Shown here: positions 37,436-48,906 of the stretch, piece after piece | How positions within the stretch are numbered: position 1 is the stretch's first letter | Layout: each line of letters begins with the position of its first letter | Source: Caulobacter sp. | GTDB lineage: Bacteria; Pseudomonadota; Alphaproteobacteria; Caulobacterales; Caulobacteraceae | Assembly: GCA_030645575.1 (NCBI GenBank) | Contig: JAUSMJ010000006.1 | Span: 1 to 56,587, forward strand | Direction of reading: 5' to 3' | Length of the DNA: 56,587 bases | Made by a program: the position numbers and the translations under genes | The notes under the pieces: model-generated | What the model saw: the letters and a program-made list of their open reading frames with translations, nothing else | Told to the model about the DNA's origin: nothing | The model's database searches: none

Positions 37436-39295
37436 ATGACCCGCGCCTGGGATGTGATCGTGATCGGCGGCGGCCATGCCGGCTGCGAGGCCGCGGCGGC
37501 GTCGGCCCGCTTCGGCGCGCGCACCCTGCTGCTGACGCACAAGATCGAGACCATCGGCGAGATGAGCTGCAATCCGGCCATCGGCGGCCTGGGCAAGGGC
37601 CATCTGGTCCGCGAGATCGACGCGCTGGACGGCCTGATGGGCCGGACGGCCGACAAGGCCGGCATCCAGTTCCGCATGCTCAACCGTTCCAAGGGCCCGG
37701 CGGTGCGAGGGCCCCGGGCCCAGATCGACCGCAAGCTCTATCGCGAGGCCATGCGGGCCGAACTGGCCGGGCAGGCCAATCTCGAGATCATCGCCGACGC
37801 GGTCGAGGACCTCGTCCTCGACGCGGATGGCGTGCTGACCGGGGTCGTCGGCGGGTCGGGCCAGACCTATGCCGCGCCAAGGGTGGTGCTGACCACGGGC
37901 ACCTTCCTCAAGGGCGTGATCCACCTCGGCGAAAAGCGCATTCCGGCCGGCCGGGTCGGCGACGCGCCGGCGATCGGCCTGGCCGACCGTCTATACAGCC
38001 TGGGCCTCGACATGGGCCGGCTGAAGACGGGCACGCCGGCGCGGCTGGTCGGATCGACCATCGCCTGGGACCGGCTGGAGATGCAGGCGGCCGACGAGAC
38101 GCCGATCCCCTTCTCCTTCCTCAACCGCGAGATCACCGTGCCGCAGATCCCGTGCGGCATCACCTGGACCAACGCGGAGACCCACCGGATCATCGCCGAC
38201 CGCCTGACGGAATCGGCGGTCTACGGCGGTCGGGTGACCGGGCGCGGCCCGCGCTACTGCCCCTCGATCGAGGACAAGGTCGTCCGCTTCGCCGACAAGA
38301 CCAGCCACCAGATCTTCCTTGAGCCGGAAGGGCTGGACGACGACACGGTCTATCCCAACGGCGTCTCGACATCGGTGTCGGAAGAGACCCAGTTGCTGTT
38401 CCTGCGCACGATCGTCGGCCTCGAACAGGTCGAGGTCCGCCGGTTCGGCTATGCGATCGAGTACGACTATGTCGATCCGCGCGAACTGTTTCCGACGCTG
38501 GAGGTCAAGCGGTTGCCGGGCCTGTATCTGGCGGGCCAGATCAACGGGACGACGGGCTATGAGGAAGCCGGCGCCCAGGGGCTGGTGGCCGGACTGAACG
38601 CCGCCCGCGCGGCATCCGGCGCCGAGCCCGCGACCTTCGCCCGCGACGAGGCCTATATCGGCGTGCTGATCGACGATCTGGTGACGCGCGGCGTGACCGA
38701 GCCTTATCGCATGTTCACCAGCCGGGCCGAGTTCCGCCTGACCCTGCGCGCGGACAACGCCGACCAGCGGCTAACGGCGCGCGGCCTTGAGCTGGGCTGC
38801 GTCGGCCCGGAGCGGGCGGCGGTGTTTCACGTGAAACAACGGGCGCTGGCCGAGGCCCGCGCGCTGGCCCGGTCCCTGACTCTGACCCCCGCCGCCGCCG
38901 AAAAGGCCGGCCTGGCCGTCAAGGCCGACGGCCAGCGCCGCGATGTGCTGCAGCTGATCGCCTATCCCGACATCGATCTGGACCGGCTGGCCCTGATCTG
39001 GCCCGAGCTGGCTGCCTGGGCCCCCGAGGTCCGCGAGCAGATCGAGATCGATGCGGCCTACGCCGGCTACCTCGATCGGCAACAGGCCGATGTGGACGCC
39101 TTCCGCCGCGACGAGGCCCTGCGCCTGCCGGGCGATCTGGACTATGGCGCGGTCGGCGGGCTCTCGAACGAGATCCGCGACAAGCTGACCGCCGTCCGCC
39201 CCCTGACCCTTGGCCAGGCCGCGCGCATCGAGGGCGTCACGCCCGGCGCCCTGACCGCCCTGCTCGCCCATGTCCGACGTCCCCGCGCCGCCTGA
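37436..39295 (+). CDS. mnmG: tRNA uridine 5-carboxymethylaminomethyl modification enzyme MnmG (GidA)
   Basis: A 619-residue FAD/NADH enzyme, partner of Mnm[20 protein letters not shown] (about residues 8-26) binds [22 protein letters not shown] and the GTGFEGAAAQGL-like [14 protein letters not shown] segment are family landmarks. The C-terminal helical domain closes with an LLAHVRR segment. Start ATG at 37436; a TTG five codons earlier is less likely. Codons 463-468 (FHVK region) contain a perfect parS palindrome, so coding and partition signals overlap. The 3' end overlaps rsmG by 26 bases. Confidence 0.96.
   Translation: MTRAWDVIVIGGGHAGCEAAAASARFGARTLLLTHKIETIGEMSCNPAIGGLGKGHLVREIDALDGLMGRTADKAGIQFRMLNRSKGPAVRGPRAQIDRKLYREAMRAELAGQANLEIIADAVEDLVLDADGVLTGVVGGSGQTYAAPRVVLTTGTFLKGVIHLGEKRIPAGRVGDAPAIGLADRLYSLGLDMGRLKTGTPARLVGSTIAWDRLEMQAADETPIPFSFLNREITVPQIPCGITWTNAETHRIIADRLTESAVYGGRVTGRGPRYCPSIEDKVVRFADKTSHQIFLEPEGLDDDTVYPNGVSTSVSEETQLLFLRTIVGLEQVEVRRFGYAIEYDYVDPRELFPTLEVKRLPGLYLAGQINGTTGYEEAGAQGLVAGLNAARAASGAEPATFARDEAYIGVLIDDLVTRGVTEPYRMFTSRAEFRLTLRADNADQRLTARGLELGCVGPERAAVFHVKQRALAEARALARSLTLTPAAAEKAGLAVKADGQRRDVLQLIAYPDIDLDRLALIWPELAAWAPEVREQIEIDAAYAGYLDRQQADVDAFRRDEALRLPGDLDYGAVGGLSNEIRDKLTAVRPLTLGQAARIEGVTPGALTALLAHVRRPRAA
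38823..38838. other. parS site 2, inside mnmG
   Basis: TGTTTCACGTGAAACA again, 1,615 bases from site 1, embedded in the mnmG reading frame (Val-Phe-His-Val-Lys-Gln). A perfect 16-base match within a coding sequence is unlikely by chance and suggests selection for ParB binding. Confidence 0.93.
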
Positions 39296-39923
39296 GGCGG
39301 TCATCGCGGTGCAGGACGCCGCCCAGTTCCAGGCCCTGACGGGCGCGACCGACGCCCAGATGGCTGATCTGGCGCGCTTCCGGGAGATGCTTGAGGCCGG
39401 CAATGCGGTGATGAACCTCGTCGGGCCGGCCACCCTTCCCGATTTCTGGAACCGCCACGCCTGGGACAGCGCCCAGCTGCTGCGCCTGGCTCCCGAGGCG
39501 AGGATCTGGGCCGATCTTGGCGCCGGCGCCGGTTTTCCCGGCCTGGTGCTGGCGATCCTGCTCAAGGACACCCCCGGCGCGAAGGTCCATCTGGTGGAGA
39601 GCATGGCCAAACGCTGCCGTTTCCTGGGCGAGGTCGCCCGCGAACTGGCCCTGCCGGTCGAGATACACAACGCTCGCGCGGAGGATCTGTCGCTGACTGT
39701 GGATATCGTCACCGCGCGGGCTTGTGCGCCGATGGTCAGACTGCTCGGGTATGCCCGGCCCTACTTTCAGCGCGGGGCTCGCGGGTTGTTCCTCAAGGGG
39801 CAGGATGTGGTAACGGAACTGAACGAGGCCGCGACGTCCTGGACGATCAAGGCGCGGCTGATCCCCAGCCTGAGCGACGGCCGGGGACGGATTGTCGATG
39901 TGGAGTCCCTGGCCCGTGCCTGA
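39270..39923 (+). CDS. rsmG: 16S rRNA (guanine-N7) methyltransferase RsmG (GidB)
   Basis: A 217-residue SAM-dependent methyltransferase of the 16S 530 loop. [24 protein letters not shown] (about residues 47-70) and [16 protein letters not shown] (about 80-95) are the signature and SAM-binding motif. It overlaps mnmG by 26 bases and parA by 8, in the classic mnmG-rsmG-parA-parB order. Confidence 0.95.
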   Translation: MSDVPAPPEAVIAVQDAAQFQALTGATDAQMADLARFREMLEAGNAVMNLVGPATLPDFWNRHAWDSAQLLRLAPEARIWADLGAGAGFPGLVLAILLKDTPGAKVHLVESMAKRCRFLGEVARELALPVEIHNARAEDLSLTVDIVTARACAPMVRLLGYARPYFQRGARGLFLKGQDVVTELNEAATSWTIKARLIPSLSDGRGRIVDVESLARA

Positions 39924-40725
39924 CAGCCAAAAGCCCATGCGCGTCCTGGCCATCGCCAACCAGAAGGGCGGCGTGGGCAAGACCACCACGGCGATCAACC
40001 TGGGCACGGCCCTGGCGGCTGTCGGCGAACGCGTGCTGCTGATCGACGCCGATCCCCAGGGCAACGCCTCCACGGGCCTGGGCGTGCCGCGCCAGCAGCG
40101 CAAGGTGACCCTCTACGACGTGATGATGGGCGACACCCCGATCACCGAGGCGGCCATTCATACGGCCTTGCCCGGCCTGGACCTGATCGCCTCGGACGCC
40201 GACCTGTCGGGCGTCGAGCTGGAGCTCGGCCAGCAGGCCCGCCGGTCCTACCGCCTGCGCGACGCCATGGAGCGGCTGCGGGCGGCGGGAACCTACAGCT
40301 ATGTGCTGATCGACTGCCCGCCGTCGCTGAACCTGTTGACCGTCAACGCCATGACGGCTTCGGACGCGGTGTTCGTGCCGCTGCAGTGCGAGTTCTTCGC
40401 CCTCGAAGGCCTGACCCAGCTGATGCGTACGGTCGAGCTGGTGCGCGGCAGCCTGAACCCGTCGCTGGAGATCCAGGGCGTGGTGCTGACCATGTACGAT
40501 CGCCGCAACAGCCTGTCCGACCAGGTCGCGCGCGATGTGCGCGGCCACTTCGGCGACAAGGTCTACGAGACGGTCATACCGCGCAACGTGCGGGTCTCCG
40601 AAGCCCCCTCGTTCGGCAAGCCGGTCCTGATCTACGACCTGAAGTGCGCCGGATCGCAGGCCTATCTCAAGCTCGCCCGCGAAGTCGTCGGGCGCGAACG
40701 CCAGCGGCGCCGCGCCGCGGCATGA
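39916..40725 (+). CDS. parA: Chromosome partitioning ATPase ParA (Soj)
   Basis: A 269-residue deviant Walker ATPase that moves ParB-bound origins over the nucleoid. NQKGGVGKTTTAINLG (about residues 15-30) has the signature lysine and catalytic lysine, DADPQGNASTG is Walker A', and VLIDCPPSLNLLT is Walker B. Start: GTG at 39916 is chosen because it gives a short lead before MRVLAIANQKGG, similar to the Caulobacter protein; an ATG at 39937 is the alternative. Overlaps rsmG and runs straight into parB. Confidence 0.93.
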   Translation: MPDSQKPMRVLAIANQKGGVGKTTTAINLGTALAAVGERVLLIDADPQGNASTGLGVPRQQRKVTLYDVMMGDTPITEAAIHTALPGLDLIASDADLSGVELELGQQARRSYRLRDAMERLRAAGTYSYVLIDCPPSLNLLTVNAMTASDAVFVPLQCEFFALEGLTQLMRTVELVRGSLNPSLEIQGVVLTMYDRRNSLSDQVARDVRGHFGDKVYETVIPRNVRVSEAPSFGKPVLIYDLKCAGSQAYLKLAREVVGRERQRRRAAA

Positions 40726-40742
40726 ACGGAAAGATGTCGTCG

Positions 40743-41624
40743 ATGGCCGAAGGTCGCAGGGGTCTGGGTCGGGGTCTGTCCGCCCTGCTGGGCGAGTCCG
40801 ATGCGGAAAATCCCGCCGCCGCGGGCGACGCCGCCGGCGCGCGCGAGATTCCGATCGAGCTGATCCGGCGCAATCCGGACCAGCCGCGCCGCCGGTTCGG
40901 CGAGGCCGAGATCGCCGAACTGGCCGATTCCATCCGCGAGAAGGGCGTCCTGCAGCCGGTTCTGCTGCGTCCCGCGCCGGACGCGCCGGGCCAATACCAG
41001 CTGGTCGCCGGCGAGCGCCGCTGGCGCGCGGCGCAGCAGGCGGGGCTCAAGGCCATGCCGGCCCTGGTGCGGGACCTCGACGACCAGCAGGTCCTCGAGA
41101 TCGCCATCATCGAGAACGTCCAGCGGGCGGATCTGGGGCCGATCGAGGAGTCGCTGAGTTATCGCGCCCTGATGGACCGGTTCGGCCGCACCCAGGACGA
41201 CGTCGCCCGCGTTGTCGGCAAGAGCCGGCCGCATGTGGCCAACGCGCTGCGGCTGCTCAGCCTGCCGCTCGAAGTCCAGACCCTGCTCGCCGAGGGCCAG
41301 CTGACGGCCGGTCACGCCCGGGCTCTGGTCGGGTCGATGAACCCGCTGGCGTTGGCGCAGGAGGTTATCGCCCGCGGCCTCAATGTCCGCGACACCGAGG
41401 CGCTGGTGAAGCGTGGCGCGCCGGAGAAGAAGTCGATGACGCCCGGCGCCGCCGCCAAGGTCGCCCGGGATCACGACACGGCCGCGCTCGAGAGCGACCT
41501 GTCGGAGGTGCTGGGCCTGGACGTCGAGATCCGTGATCGCGGCGGCGTGGGCGAGCTGCGTATCCGCTACGCCACGCTCGAGCAGCTGGACGACCTCTGC
41601 CGCCGCCTGACGAGGGGCGCGTGA
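40743..41624 (+). CDS. parB: Chromosome partitioning CTPase ParB (Spo0J)
   Basis: A 293-residue parS-binding clamp. The N-terminus (MAEGRRGLGRGLSALLGE) has the ParA-stimulating basic region. GERRWRAAQQAG (about residues 90-101) is the CTP-binding/hydrolysis motif. The helix-turn-helix is TQDDVARVVGKSRPHVANALRLL, and the C-terminal dimer domain ends YATLEQLDDLCRRLTRGA. Start ATG at 40743 has GGAAAGA 8 bases upstream and matches the usual beginning; an ATG at 40722, overlapping the parA stop, is possible. The cognate sites are at 37208 and 38823. Confidence 0.95.
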   Translation: MAEGRRGLGRGLSALLGESDAENPAAAGDAAGAREIPIELIRRNPDQPRRRFGEAEIAELADSIREKGVLQPVLLRPAPDAPGQYQLVAGERRWRAAQQAGLKAMPALVRDLDDQQVLEIAIIENVQRADLGPIEESLSYRALMDRFGRTQDDVARVVGKSRPHVANALRLLSLPLEVQTLLAEGQLTAGHARALVGSMNPLALAQEVIARGLNVRDTEALVKRGAPEKKSMTPGAAAKVARDHDTAALESDLSEVLGLDVEIRDRGGVGELRIRYATLEQLDDLCRRLTRGA

Positions 41625-41681
41625 GCCGCGGGGAGCCGTAGCCGAGTGCGCCGAAGACGGCTTATTTCGCCACAGAGCCGA

Positions 41682-41740
41682 TTTTCAAATCCGGGTTTTT
41701 AACTGCTTGAAAACACTGACATAATTTTTCAACTGTTTGG
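41682..41740. other. AT-rich patch with phased repeats after parB
   Basis: In a 191-base gap between parB and the convergent MBL gene, about 60 bases fall to roughly one-third GC. TTTTCAA occurs at 41682 and 41726, and inverted (TTGAAAA) at 41707. AACTGCTTGA (41701) and AACTGTTTGG (41731) are near-repeats exactly 30 bases apart, about three helical turns. This could be a protein-binding array or a relic of insertion. No gene is visible. Confidence 0.45.
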
Positions 41741-41770
41741 CGCGATCGGGCTTCTACAGCCAGGCCGCCG

Positions 41771-41806
41771 CGTCAGCTCGCCGCTGACGGGGCGGAATGC
41801 TCCGCC
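41771..41806. terminator. Tandem hairpins between convergent parB and MBL genes
   Basis: CGTCAGC (41771-41777) pairs with GCTGACG (41783-41789), then GGCGGA (41791-41796) with TCCGCC (41801-41806). There is no T-tract on either strand, so if these end transcription they do so weakly or with Rho. Confidence 0.35.
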
Positions 41807-41815
41807 GACAGAGGG

Positions 41816-42745
41816 TCAACCGCCCGCAGCCGCCGGCCCCAGTTTTGGCAGCGCCGCCCAGACCCGGCTGTCGTGGGCCGGCACGATGATCAATCCCGGC
41901 ATGGCGGCCTTGATCTGGTGAAGGCGGACCAGCATCGCCCGGGTCGCGGCCCGGTCGGCATCGACCCGTCGGACGATCCACGGCTTCTCGGCGGGCAGAT
42001 CGACGCCTTCCCGCTGCCAGGCCGTGTCGGCAATCAGCGCATAGCGTTTGCCGTCCGGCGTGGCGACGAAGGCCACGATCGAGCCGGGCGTGTGGCCAGG
42101 GGCCTGGACCAGCACGACACTGCCGTCGCCGAACACGTCCCGGCTGTGGGCGAAGCCGAGGTAGGGGCCGTCCGGGAAGTCGTAGGCGACATAGGACGCC
42201 GTTCCCAACTGCCGGGCCAGGGCGGTCGAGGCGTCGCCGCTGCGAATGAAGGCCAGTTCGTCGCGCGTCACCCAGACCGGCGATCGCGGCAGGGTCTCAA
42301 GTCCGCTGACGTGGTCCCAGTGAGCATGGGTGAGGATCACCGCGGTCAGGCTGGACGGCGCGATGCCGGCGGCCCTCAGCTGGTCGGCGACGGAACTCTG
42401 GCGGTCGTATTTCGTCGTCGCCCGCAACAGCCACGGCGAGGTCTTGCGGTGGGCCGCGACGCTCGGGCCGAAGCCTGCGTCGAACAATAGAGTCCCTTTC
42501 GGGTGCCGTACGAGAATGCCTCCGGCGGAGAACACCCGCTCGTCGCCGAAGCGCCCGCCTTCGAAGGCGAAGGCGGCGCGGGAATACATCCGGCCGGTCT
42601 GCAGCGCGTAGAGGCGCATGCCGGCGGGCGGTTGCGGGGCCGGGAGGGTCAGGGCCGTGTCCCGGGGAGTCGCCAGGGGGGCAGAGGAACAGCCGGCCAG
42701 CCCAAGGCTGGCGGTCAGGGCGAGCGAAAGCAGGGCGATACGCAT
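41816..42745 (-). CDS. Metallo-beta-lactamase-fold lipoprotein
   Basis: A 309-residue MBL-fold hydrolase with a lipoprotein signal (LAGC at about residues 16-19). The zinc motif THAHWDHVSGLE (about residues 139-150) matches HxHxDH; later ligands are His in APGHTPGS (about 215), Asp in IADTAW (about 240), and His in VPAHD (about 291). This resembles the lactonase/N-acyl homoserine lactonase-like branch, but the substrate is unknown. It is transcribed with or near a TetR gene on the same strand, with palindromic DNA directly upstream. The pair interrupts the parB-holA neighbourhood, suggesting acquisition. Confidence 0.85.
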   Translation of the reverse strand: MRIALLSLALTASLGLAGCSSAPLATPRDTALTLPAPQPPAGMRLYALQTGRMYSRAAFAFEGGRFGDERVFSAGGILVRHPKGTLLFDAGFGPSVAAHRKTSPWLLRATTKYDRQSSVADQLRAAGIAPSSLTAVILTHAHWDHVSGLETLPRSPVWVTRDELAFIRSGDASTALARQLGTASYVAYDFPDGPYLGFAHSRDVFGDGSVVLVQAPGHTPGSIVAFVATPDGKRYALIADTAWQREGVDLPAEKPWIVRRVDADRAATRAMLVRLHQIKAAMPGLIIVPAHDSRVWAALPKLGPAAAGG

Positions 42746-42760
42746 GGAAGGCTCCCGATA

Positions 42761-42788
42761 TTAGATTAGACTATACTGTCCAATCTAA
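42761..42788. promoter_or_regulatory. Palindromic operator candidate before the MBL gene
   Basis: TTAGATT (42761-42767) and AATCTAA (42782-42788) are exact inverted arms around a core containing GACTATACTGTC. It lies 16 bases upstream of the MBL start codon, between it and tetR, in locally AT-rich DNA. A GGAC...GTC-like core is shared with the site before tetR. Confidence 0.6.
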
Positions 42789-42797
42789 ATTCCTGCG

Positions 42798-43499
42798 TCA
42801 ACCCTCATCAGCGGGAGCCGCCCCGGCCCCGCGCCGGCCATAACGGCAGAGAAACGTGGCCACTGCCTCGGCGACGATGAAGTCAGGCCCGGGGGCTTCG
42901 GGCTGCGCGGCGCCGACCGCCATCACCTTCGGCCAGAGGCTGAATTCATTGATCAGGGCCAGAAACTGGCGAGCAGCGATGTCGGGCCGGGGGCAGTCGA
43001 GGACGCCCTGCTCGTGCATGGCGCCGAGGATTTCGGCGAGGGTTTCAAGGGTCAGGGCCTGGCCGAAACGATGAAACTCCTCGCCAATCCAGGGCCGGGC
43101 CCGGGACTCGGCGATCACCAGCCGCGTAAAGGCCGCCTGGTCCGCGTCGTCGATGAAGCGCAGGAACGCCCGGGCGATGCCGACCAGTTTGGCCGCGGGG
43201 TCGGGAAAGCGGACGGCGCGGATGGTCGCCCGCACCTGGTCCGACCAGGTCATCACCCCGGCCCAGTGCCGGCGGACCGTAGCCCGGAACAGGGCTTCCT
43301 TGCCGCCGAAGCGGTTGTACACCGTCTGGCGCGACACTCCGGCGACCTCGGCGACCTGATCGAGGTTCACGCCGTCATAACCGCCGTCGAGAAACAGGAT
43401 CCGGGCGGCCGCCAGGATGGCGTCCTCGGATCTTTGAGCGTCTGCCCGGGCCCGCGCGGCCCGCCCACCGCCGGGACGGGTGTTTCCGGAAAATTCCAT
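42798..43499 (-). CDS. TetR-family transcriptional regulator
   Basis: A 233-residue TetR repressor. The DNA-binding part is at about residues 22-70: AILAAARILFLDGGYDGVNLDQVAEVAGVSRQTVYNRF-type sequence with recognition helix QTVYNRFGGKEAL. The ligand domain follows, with a C-terminal VAEAVATFLCRYG helix. The ATG at 43499 (MEFSGNTRPGG) is chosen over one at 43547 because a palindromic operator candidate lies in between. It probably represses itself and the MBL lipoprotein gene 52 bases downstream. holA ends 37 bases upstream on the same strand. Confidence 0.85.
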   Translation of the reverse strand: MEFSGNTRPGGGRAARARADAQRSEDAILAAARILFLDGGYDGVNLDQVAEVAGVSRQTVYNRFGGKEALFRATVRRHWAGVMTWSDQVRATIRAVRFPDPAAKLVGIARAFLRFIDDADQAAFTRLVIAESRARPWIGEEFHRFGQALTLETLAEILGAMHEQGVLDCPRPDIAARQFLALINEFSLWPKVMAVGAAQPEAPGPDFIVAEAVATFLCRYGRRGAGAAPADEG

Positions 43500-43502
43500 G
43501 CT

Positions 43503-43523
43503 TGGACTATAACGTAAAGTCCA
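43503..43523. promoter_or_regulatory. Operator candidate upstream of tetR
   Basis: TGGACT (43503-43508), nine bases, AGTCCA (43518-43523): exact inverted arms just before the TetR start codon. GGACTATA is partly shared with the site upstream of the MBL gene, which supports a common repressor. Confidence 0.6.
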
Positions 43524-43536
43524 GGCTGACGCAGCC

Positions 43537-44586
43537 CTAGAGCCCAAGCCGCCTCGCCCGACCGGCGATCGTCAACGCCAGACGCTCCGCCAACAGATGA
43601 TCGGGCGAGCCGGCGGTCTTGCAGGCGAGGTCGGCCGCCAGCACCTCGGGATGCAGCGCCAGCAGATGCTCTAGCGTCCAGGCCCGGGCCTGGCGCAGGA
43701 ACTCGCGCTCGTTCTTCCAGAACACGCCGGACGACTTGGCCGCCTCGGCCAGCGAGGCGCCGCTCTGGGCCAGGGTCAGGGTGCGCCGCAGCTTGGCCAG
43801 GTGCATGCCCATGGCCCGCACGGCGGCGGGGCCGCCCTCCCCCTCGGCCGCCGCGCGGCGCAGTCCGGCCTGGGCGGCGGCGAGCTTGCCGCCGAACGCG
43901 TCCGACGCGGCGTCGGCCAGGGACGCCTCCGGCTCGACGCCGACGAAGGCCTCAAGGTCCGCCGCCGTGGCGATGCGGCCGCTGCCCGGGCCGAGCCAGA
44001 GGGCCAGCCGCTCGATCTCCTGCCGCGAGACGCCGCGCTCGCGCGGCATGCGGGCGACGAACATTTCCAGGGCCCCGGCGTCGAGCCCGACCTTGTCGGC
44101 GGCCAGGGACTCCCGCACCAGCCGGGCCACGTCGCCCGGTTCGTCCTCATAGCAGGGGATGGTCGCGCAACCGGCCGCCTTTTCCGCCGCCTTGCGCAGC
44201 GGCGAGGACCGGTCGATGGCGCCGGCCTCGATCAGGAAGAAGGCATCGGGGTTGAAGCGGCCCTCGACATGCCCGGCCAGAGCCTCGGCGGTGATCCGGT
44301 CGGGGCCGATCTTCTCGGTCGAGAACCGCACCCGCACCAGACGCCTGCCACCCATCATCGAGATGGCGCTGAGCTCGTTGGCCAGCCGGCCCTCATCGAC
44401 CTCGTCCTCGGTCAGCAGCGCGACATCGAAGGGATCGTCGGGGCTGGCGGTCACGGCCCTGGCGAGCCGGTCCGCCCGCTCGCGCACCCCGCCCCGGTCA
44501 CGGCCATAGATGACCGCCGCGCGGAAGGCCTTGTCGGGGGTCTTCAGGAAGCGCTCGACGTCCGGCCGTTTCGAGAGAATGGCCAC
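43537..44586 (-). CDS. holA: DNA polymerase III delta subunit
   Basis: A 349-residue clamp-loader subunit that opens the beta clamp. The N-terminal domain has AAVIYGRDRGGVRERADRLA (about residues 23-42), then MMGGRRLVRVRFSTEK, and FFLIEAGAIDRSSPLRKAAEKA (about 116-137); the helical C-domain follows. It is 9 bases from lptE, in a leuS-lptE-holA operon. Confidence 0.92.
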   Translation of the reverse strand: MAILSKRPDVERFLKTPDKAFRAAVIYGRDRGGVRERADRLARAVTASPDDPFDVALLTEDEVDEGRLANELSAISMMGGRRLVRVRFSTEKIGPDRITAEALAGHVEGRFNPDAFFLIEAGAIDRSSPLRKAAEKAAGCATIPCYEDEPGDVARLVRESLAADKVGLDAGALEMFVARMPRERGVSRQEIERLALWLGPGSGRIATAADLEAFVGVEPEASLADAASDAFGGKLAAAQAGLRRAAAEGEGGPAAVRAMGMHLAKLRRTLTLAQSGASLAEAAKSSGVFWKNEREFLRQARAWTLEHLLALHPEVLAADLACKTAGSPDHLLAERLALTIAGRARRLGL

Positions 44587-44594
44587 GGTCGGCT

Positions 44595-45092
44595 CTATTG
44601 TCCGCCGTTGCGGAGCATCCAGTCGGCCAGTTGCAGCTGGATCTTGCGCGCCAGTTCCGACGCGGCCCGGCTCTGGGCGTCCTGATTGGCGACGATGGCG
44701 GCATAGGGCTGGTCGGCGCGGTCGAAGGTGACCTCGGTGCTGGTGCTGCCTTCCAGGGCGACCACGCCGGTCGCCGTGCTGGTCAGCTTCCAGTTGGCCT
44801 CAAGCACCATCTCATAGCGGCTGGCGGTGGAATCGACGCGGCGACCGCGCGGGGTGCGGGTCTCCCGAAGGTCCATGGTCAGCCGCCAGGCCGCCGGTTT
44901 CGCCTCGTCGCGGGCCAGGGCGTCGTCGAGCGCCTGGCCCAGCAGAAATCCGGTCCGTCCATCGGGCGCGACGCTCTCGATCGACGACAGGCCGGCCGAG
45001 ACGCCGGGCGTCGCATAGAGGGGCGTGAAGCCGCAGCCGGCCAGGGTGGGCGCCGACAGCAGCAGGGCGAGGGCGACGAAGCGGGCGCGCAT
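44595..45092 (-). CDS. lptE: LPS-assembly lipoprotein LptE
   Basis: A 165-residue lipoprotein with lipobox LAGC at about residues 17-20, then GFTPLYATPG, the usual start of mature LptE. It plugs the LptD barrel and helps deliver LPS to the outer surface. ATG at 45092, two bases after the leuS stop; holA follows after 8 bases. The family is variable, so the call relies on lipobox, length and the leuS-lptE-holA context. Confidence 0.88.
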   Translation of the reverse strand: MRARFVALALLLSAPTLAGCGFTPLYATPGVSAGLSSIESVAPDGRTGFLLGQALDDALARDEAKPAAWRLTMDLRETRTPRGRRVDSTASRYEMVLEANWKLTSTATGVVALEGSTSTEVTFDRADQPYAAIVANQDAQSRAASELARKIQLQLADWMLRNGGQ

Positions 45093-45094
45093 GA

Positions 45095-47668
<2,574 letters not shown>

Positions 47669-47693
47669 TCGGCGAGGTGTTTGCTGTCCGGGA

Positions 47694-48209
47694 TCAGCCG
47701 GAGATGTTGGCCAGGCGCAGCTGGCGCGCCCGGGTCAGGATGGCGTTCTCGATATCCGTCTCGGTCTGGGCGGCCGTGGGCGCGTCGGTCCAGCCGCCAG
47801 CGCCGTCGCCGATCTGCTTGAACACCGTCACGTTCAGGCCATCGGCCCGAAGTCGGGTATCGAGAATATAGACGGTGGCCTTGAAGCGTTCGTCTGGCTT
47901 TTCCGGATTCACATACCAGTCGGTGATCACGACGCCGCCGTAGGGATCGGCCGAGGCCAGCGGCATGAACGACAGGGTGTCCAGCGTCGCGCGCCACAGG
48001 TAGCCGTTGACGCCCAGCTGGGCCGGCGCGCCGGCGCCGGCCTTCGGCGCGCCGCGGCCAAGGCCCGGCAGACGGAAGCCGCCGCCTTCTTCCTGCGTCT
48101 GGAAGGTCCGGGCTCCACCCGTCGAGCCACAGGCGGTCACGCCCACCAGGCTCAGGGCCAGAACCCCGACGGAGACGGCCCGCATCCACGGCCTGCGCGC
48201 AAACGCCAT
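47694..48209 (-). CDS. DUF3576 lipoprotein
   Basis: A 171-residue lipoprotein with lipobox VTAC near residues 24-27 and a Gly/Ala linker. The body ([35 protein letters not shown], and [20 protein letters not shown]) matches the DUF3576 family of alphaproteobacterial outer-envelope proteins. ATG at 48209 gives the signal peptide; an earlier in-frame start adds 25 residues. It lies 25 bases upstream of leuS, likely in the same operon. Confidence 0.88.
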   Translation of the reverse strand: MAFARRPWMRAVSVGVLALSLVGVTACGSTGGARTFQTQEEGGGFRLPGLGRGAPKAGAGAPAQLGVNGYLWRATLDTLSFMPLASADPYGGVVITDWYVNPEKPDERFKATVYILDTRLRADGLNVTVFKQIGDGAGGWTDAPTAAQTETDIENAILTRARQLRLANISG

Positions 48210-48495
48210 ATTCTCTCGCTCCACTCGTTCCGGCCGCCGCTCCCTCTGGGAAAGCGTATCGGCGTTCACCCCCGTGCCCACCAAGTGCGTCTACAACATG
48301 GCCTCGTCGCCGCCAAACGGGAATCGCGTGTCCCTCGCGCCACAGGCGAGGCGGGAATCGCCGGACTCGCCCCCGGACTCGCCTCGCGGTCTGTTGACCC
48401 TGCCGCGCTTGGGCCTTTAATCGCTCTTGAGGTCTACCCATCTTCAATCCTGAGGATGAATTGGACATAACGGCTGGGGGAGCCGGAGCGGCGGA

Positions 48496-48906
48496 ATGGC
48501 GAAAGTCTGGAGCATCGCAGGGATCGCGGCGCTGGCCCTCACGGGGTCGGTGACGGTGGCCCTTGCCCAGAGCGCTCCGGCCAAGCCGCGGGCGCAGTCC
48601 GCGCCCGACGCCTTCGTTGTTCGCGGCGACTTCAATCTGCGGGACGCCCAGTTCGCGCCCCAGAGCGGCCGCCGCACGCTGGTATGGGACGCCAAGAAGG
48701 GCCGCTGGGGCCTGACGCTGGACATCACGCCCCGGGGCGCCGACGCCCAGGCTCGCGATGTCGAGGCCGGCGCCTTTTTTCGGGTGACGCCGCAACTGCG
48801 GGTCGGCGGCGCCGTGGGCGTGGGCTCGCAGCTCGCGCCCGTGCGCAAGGCCGGCGACAGCGAGGAGGCGCCGCGCGTGCGCCTCGAGACCGCCTTCAAG
48901 TTCTGA
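48496..48906 (+). CDS. ntrZ: Periplasmic regulator NtrZ
   Basis: A 136-residue exported protein with a signal peptide (ending ALAQS). The mature part has LVWDAKKGRWGLTLDI, an AGAFFRVTPQLRVGGAVGVG segment and the C-terminus RVRLETAFKF, as in Caulobacter NtrZ. NtrZ inhibits the phosphatase activity of the NtrY sensor kinase from the periplasm. Position agrees too: the order from parB through holA, lptE, leuS and a DUF3576 gene to ntrZ is what I recall for Caulobacter. The 3' end overlaps the convergent ThiE-like gene by 11 bases. Confidence 0.8.
   Translation: MAKVWSIAGIAALALTGSVTVALAQSAPAKPRAQSAPDAFVVRGDFNLRDAQFAPQSGRRTLVWDAKKGRWGLTLDITPRGADAQARDVEAGAFFRVTPQLRVGGAVGVGSQLAPVRKAGDSEEAPRVRLETAFKF

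Noticed and set aside
41625..41760. Possible tRNA in the parB-MBL gap (TTCAAATCC-like T-loop string)
   Set aside because: No acceptor or anticodon stem can be paired around it. I saw no tRNA elsewhere in the window either.
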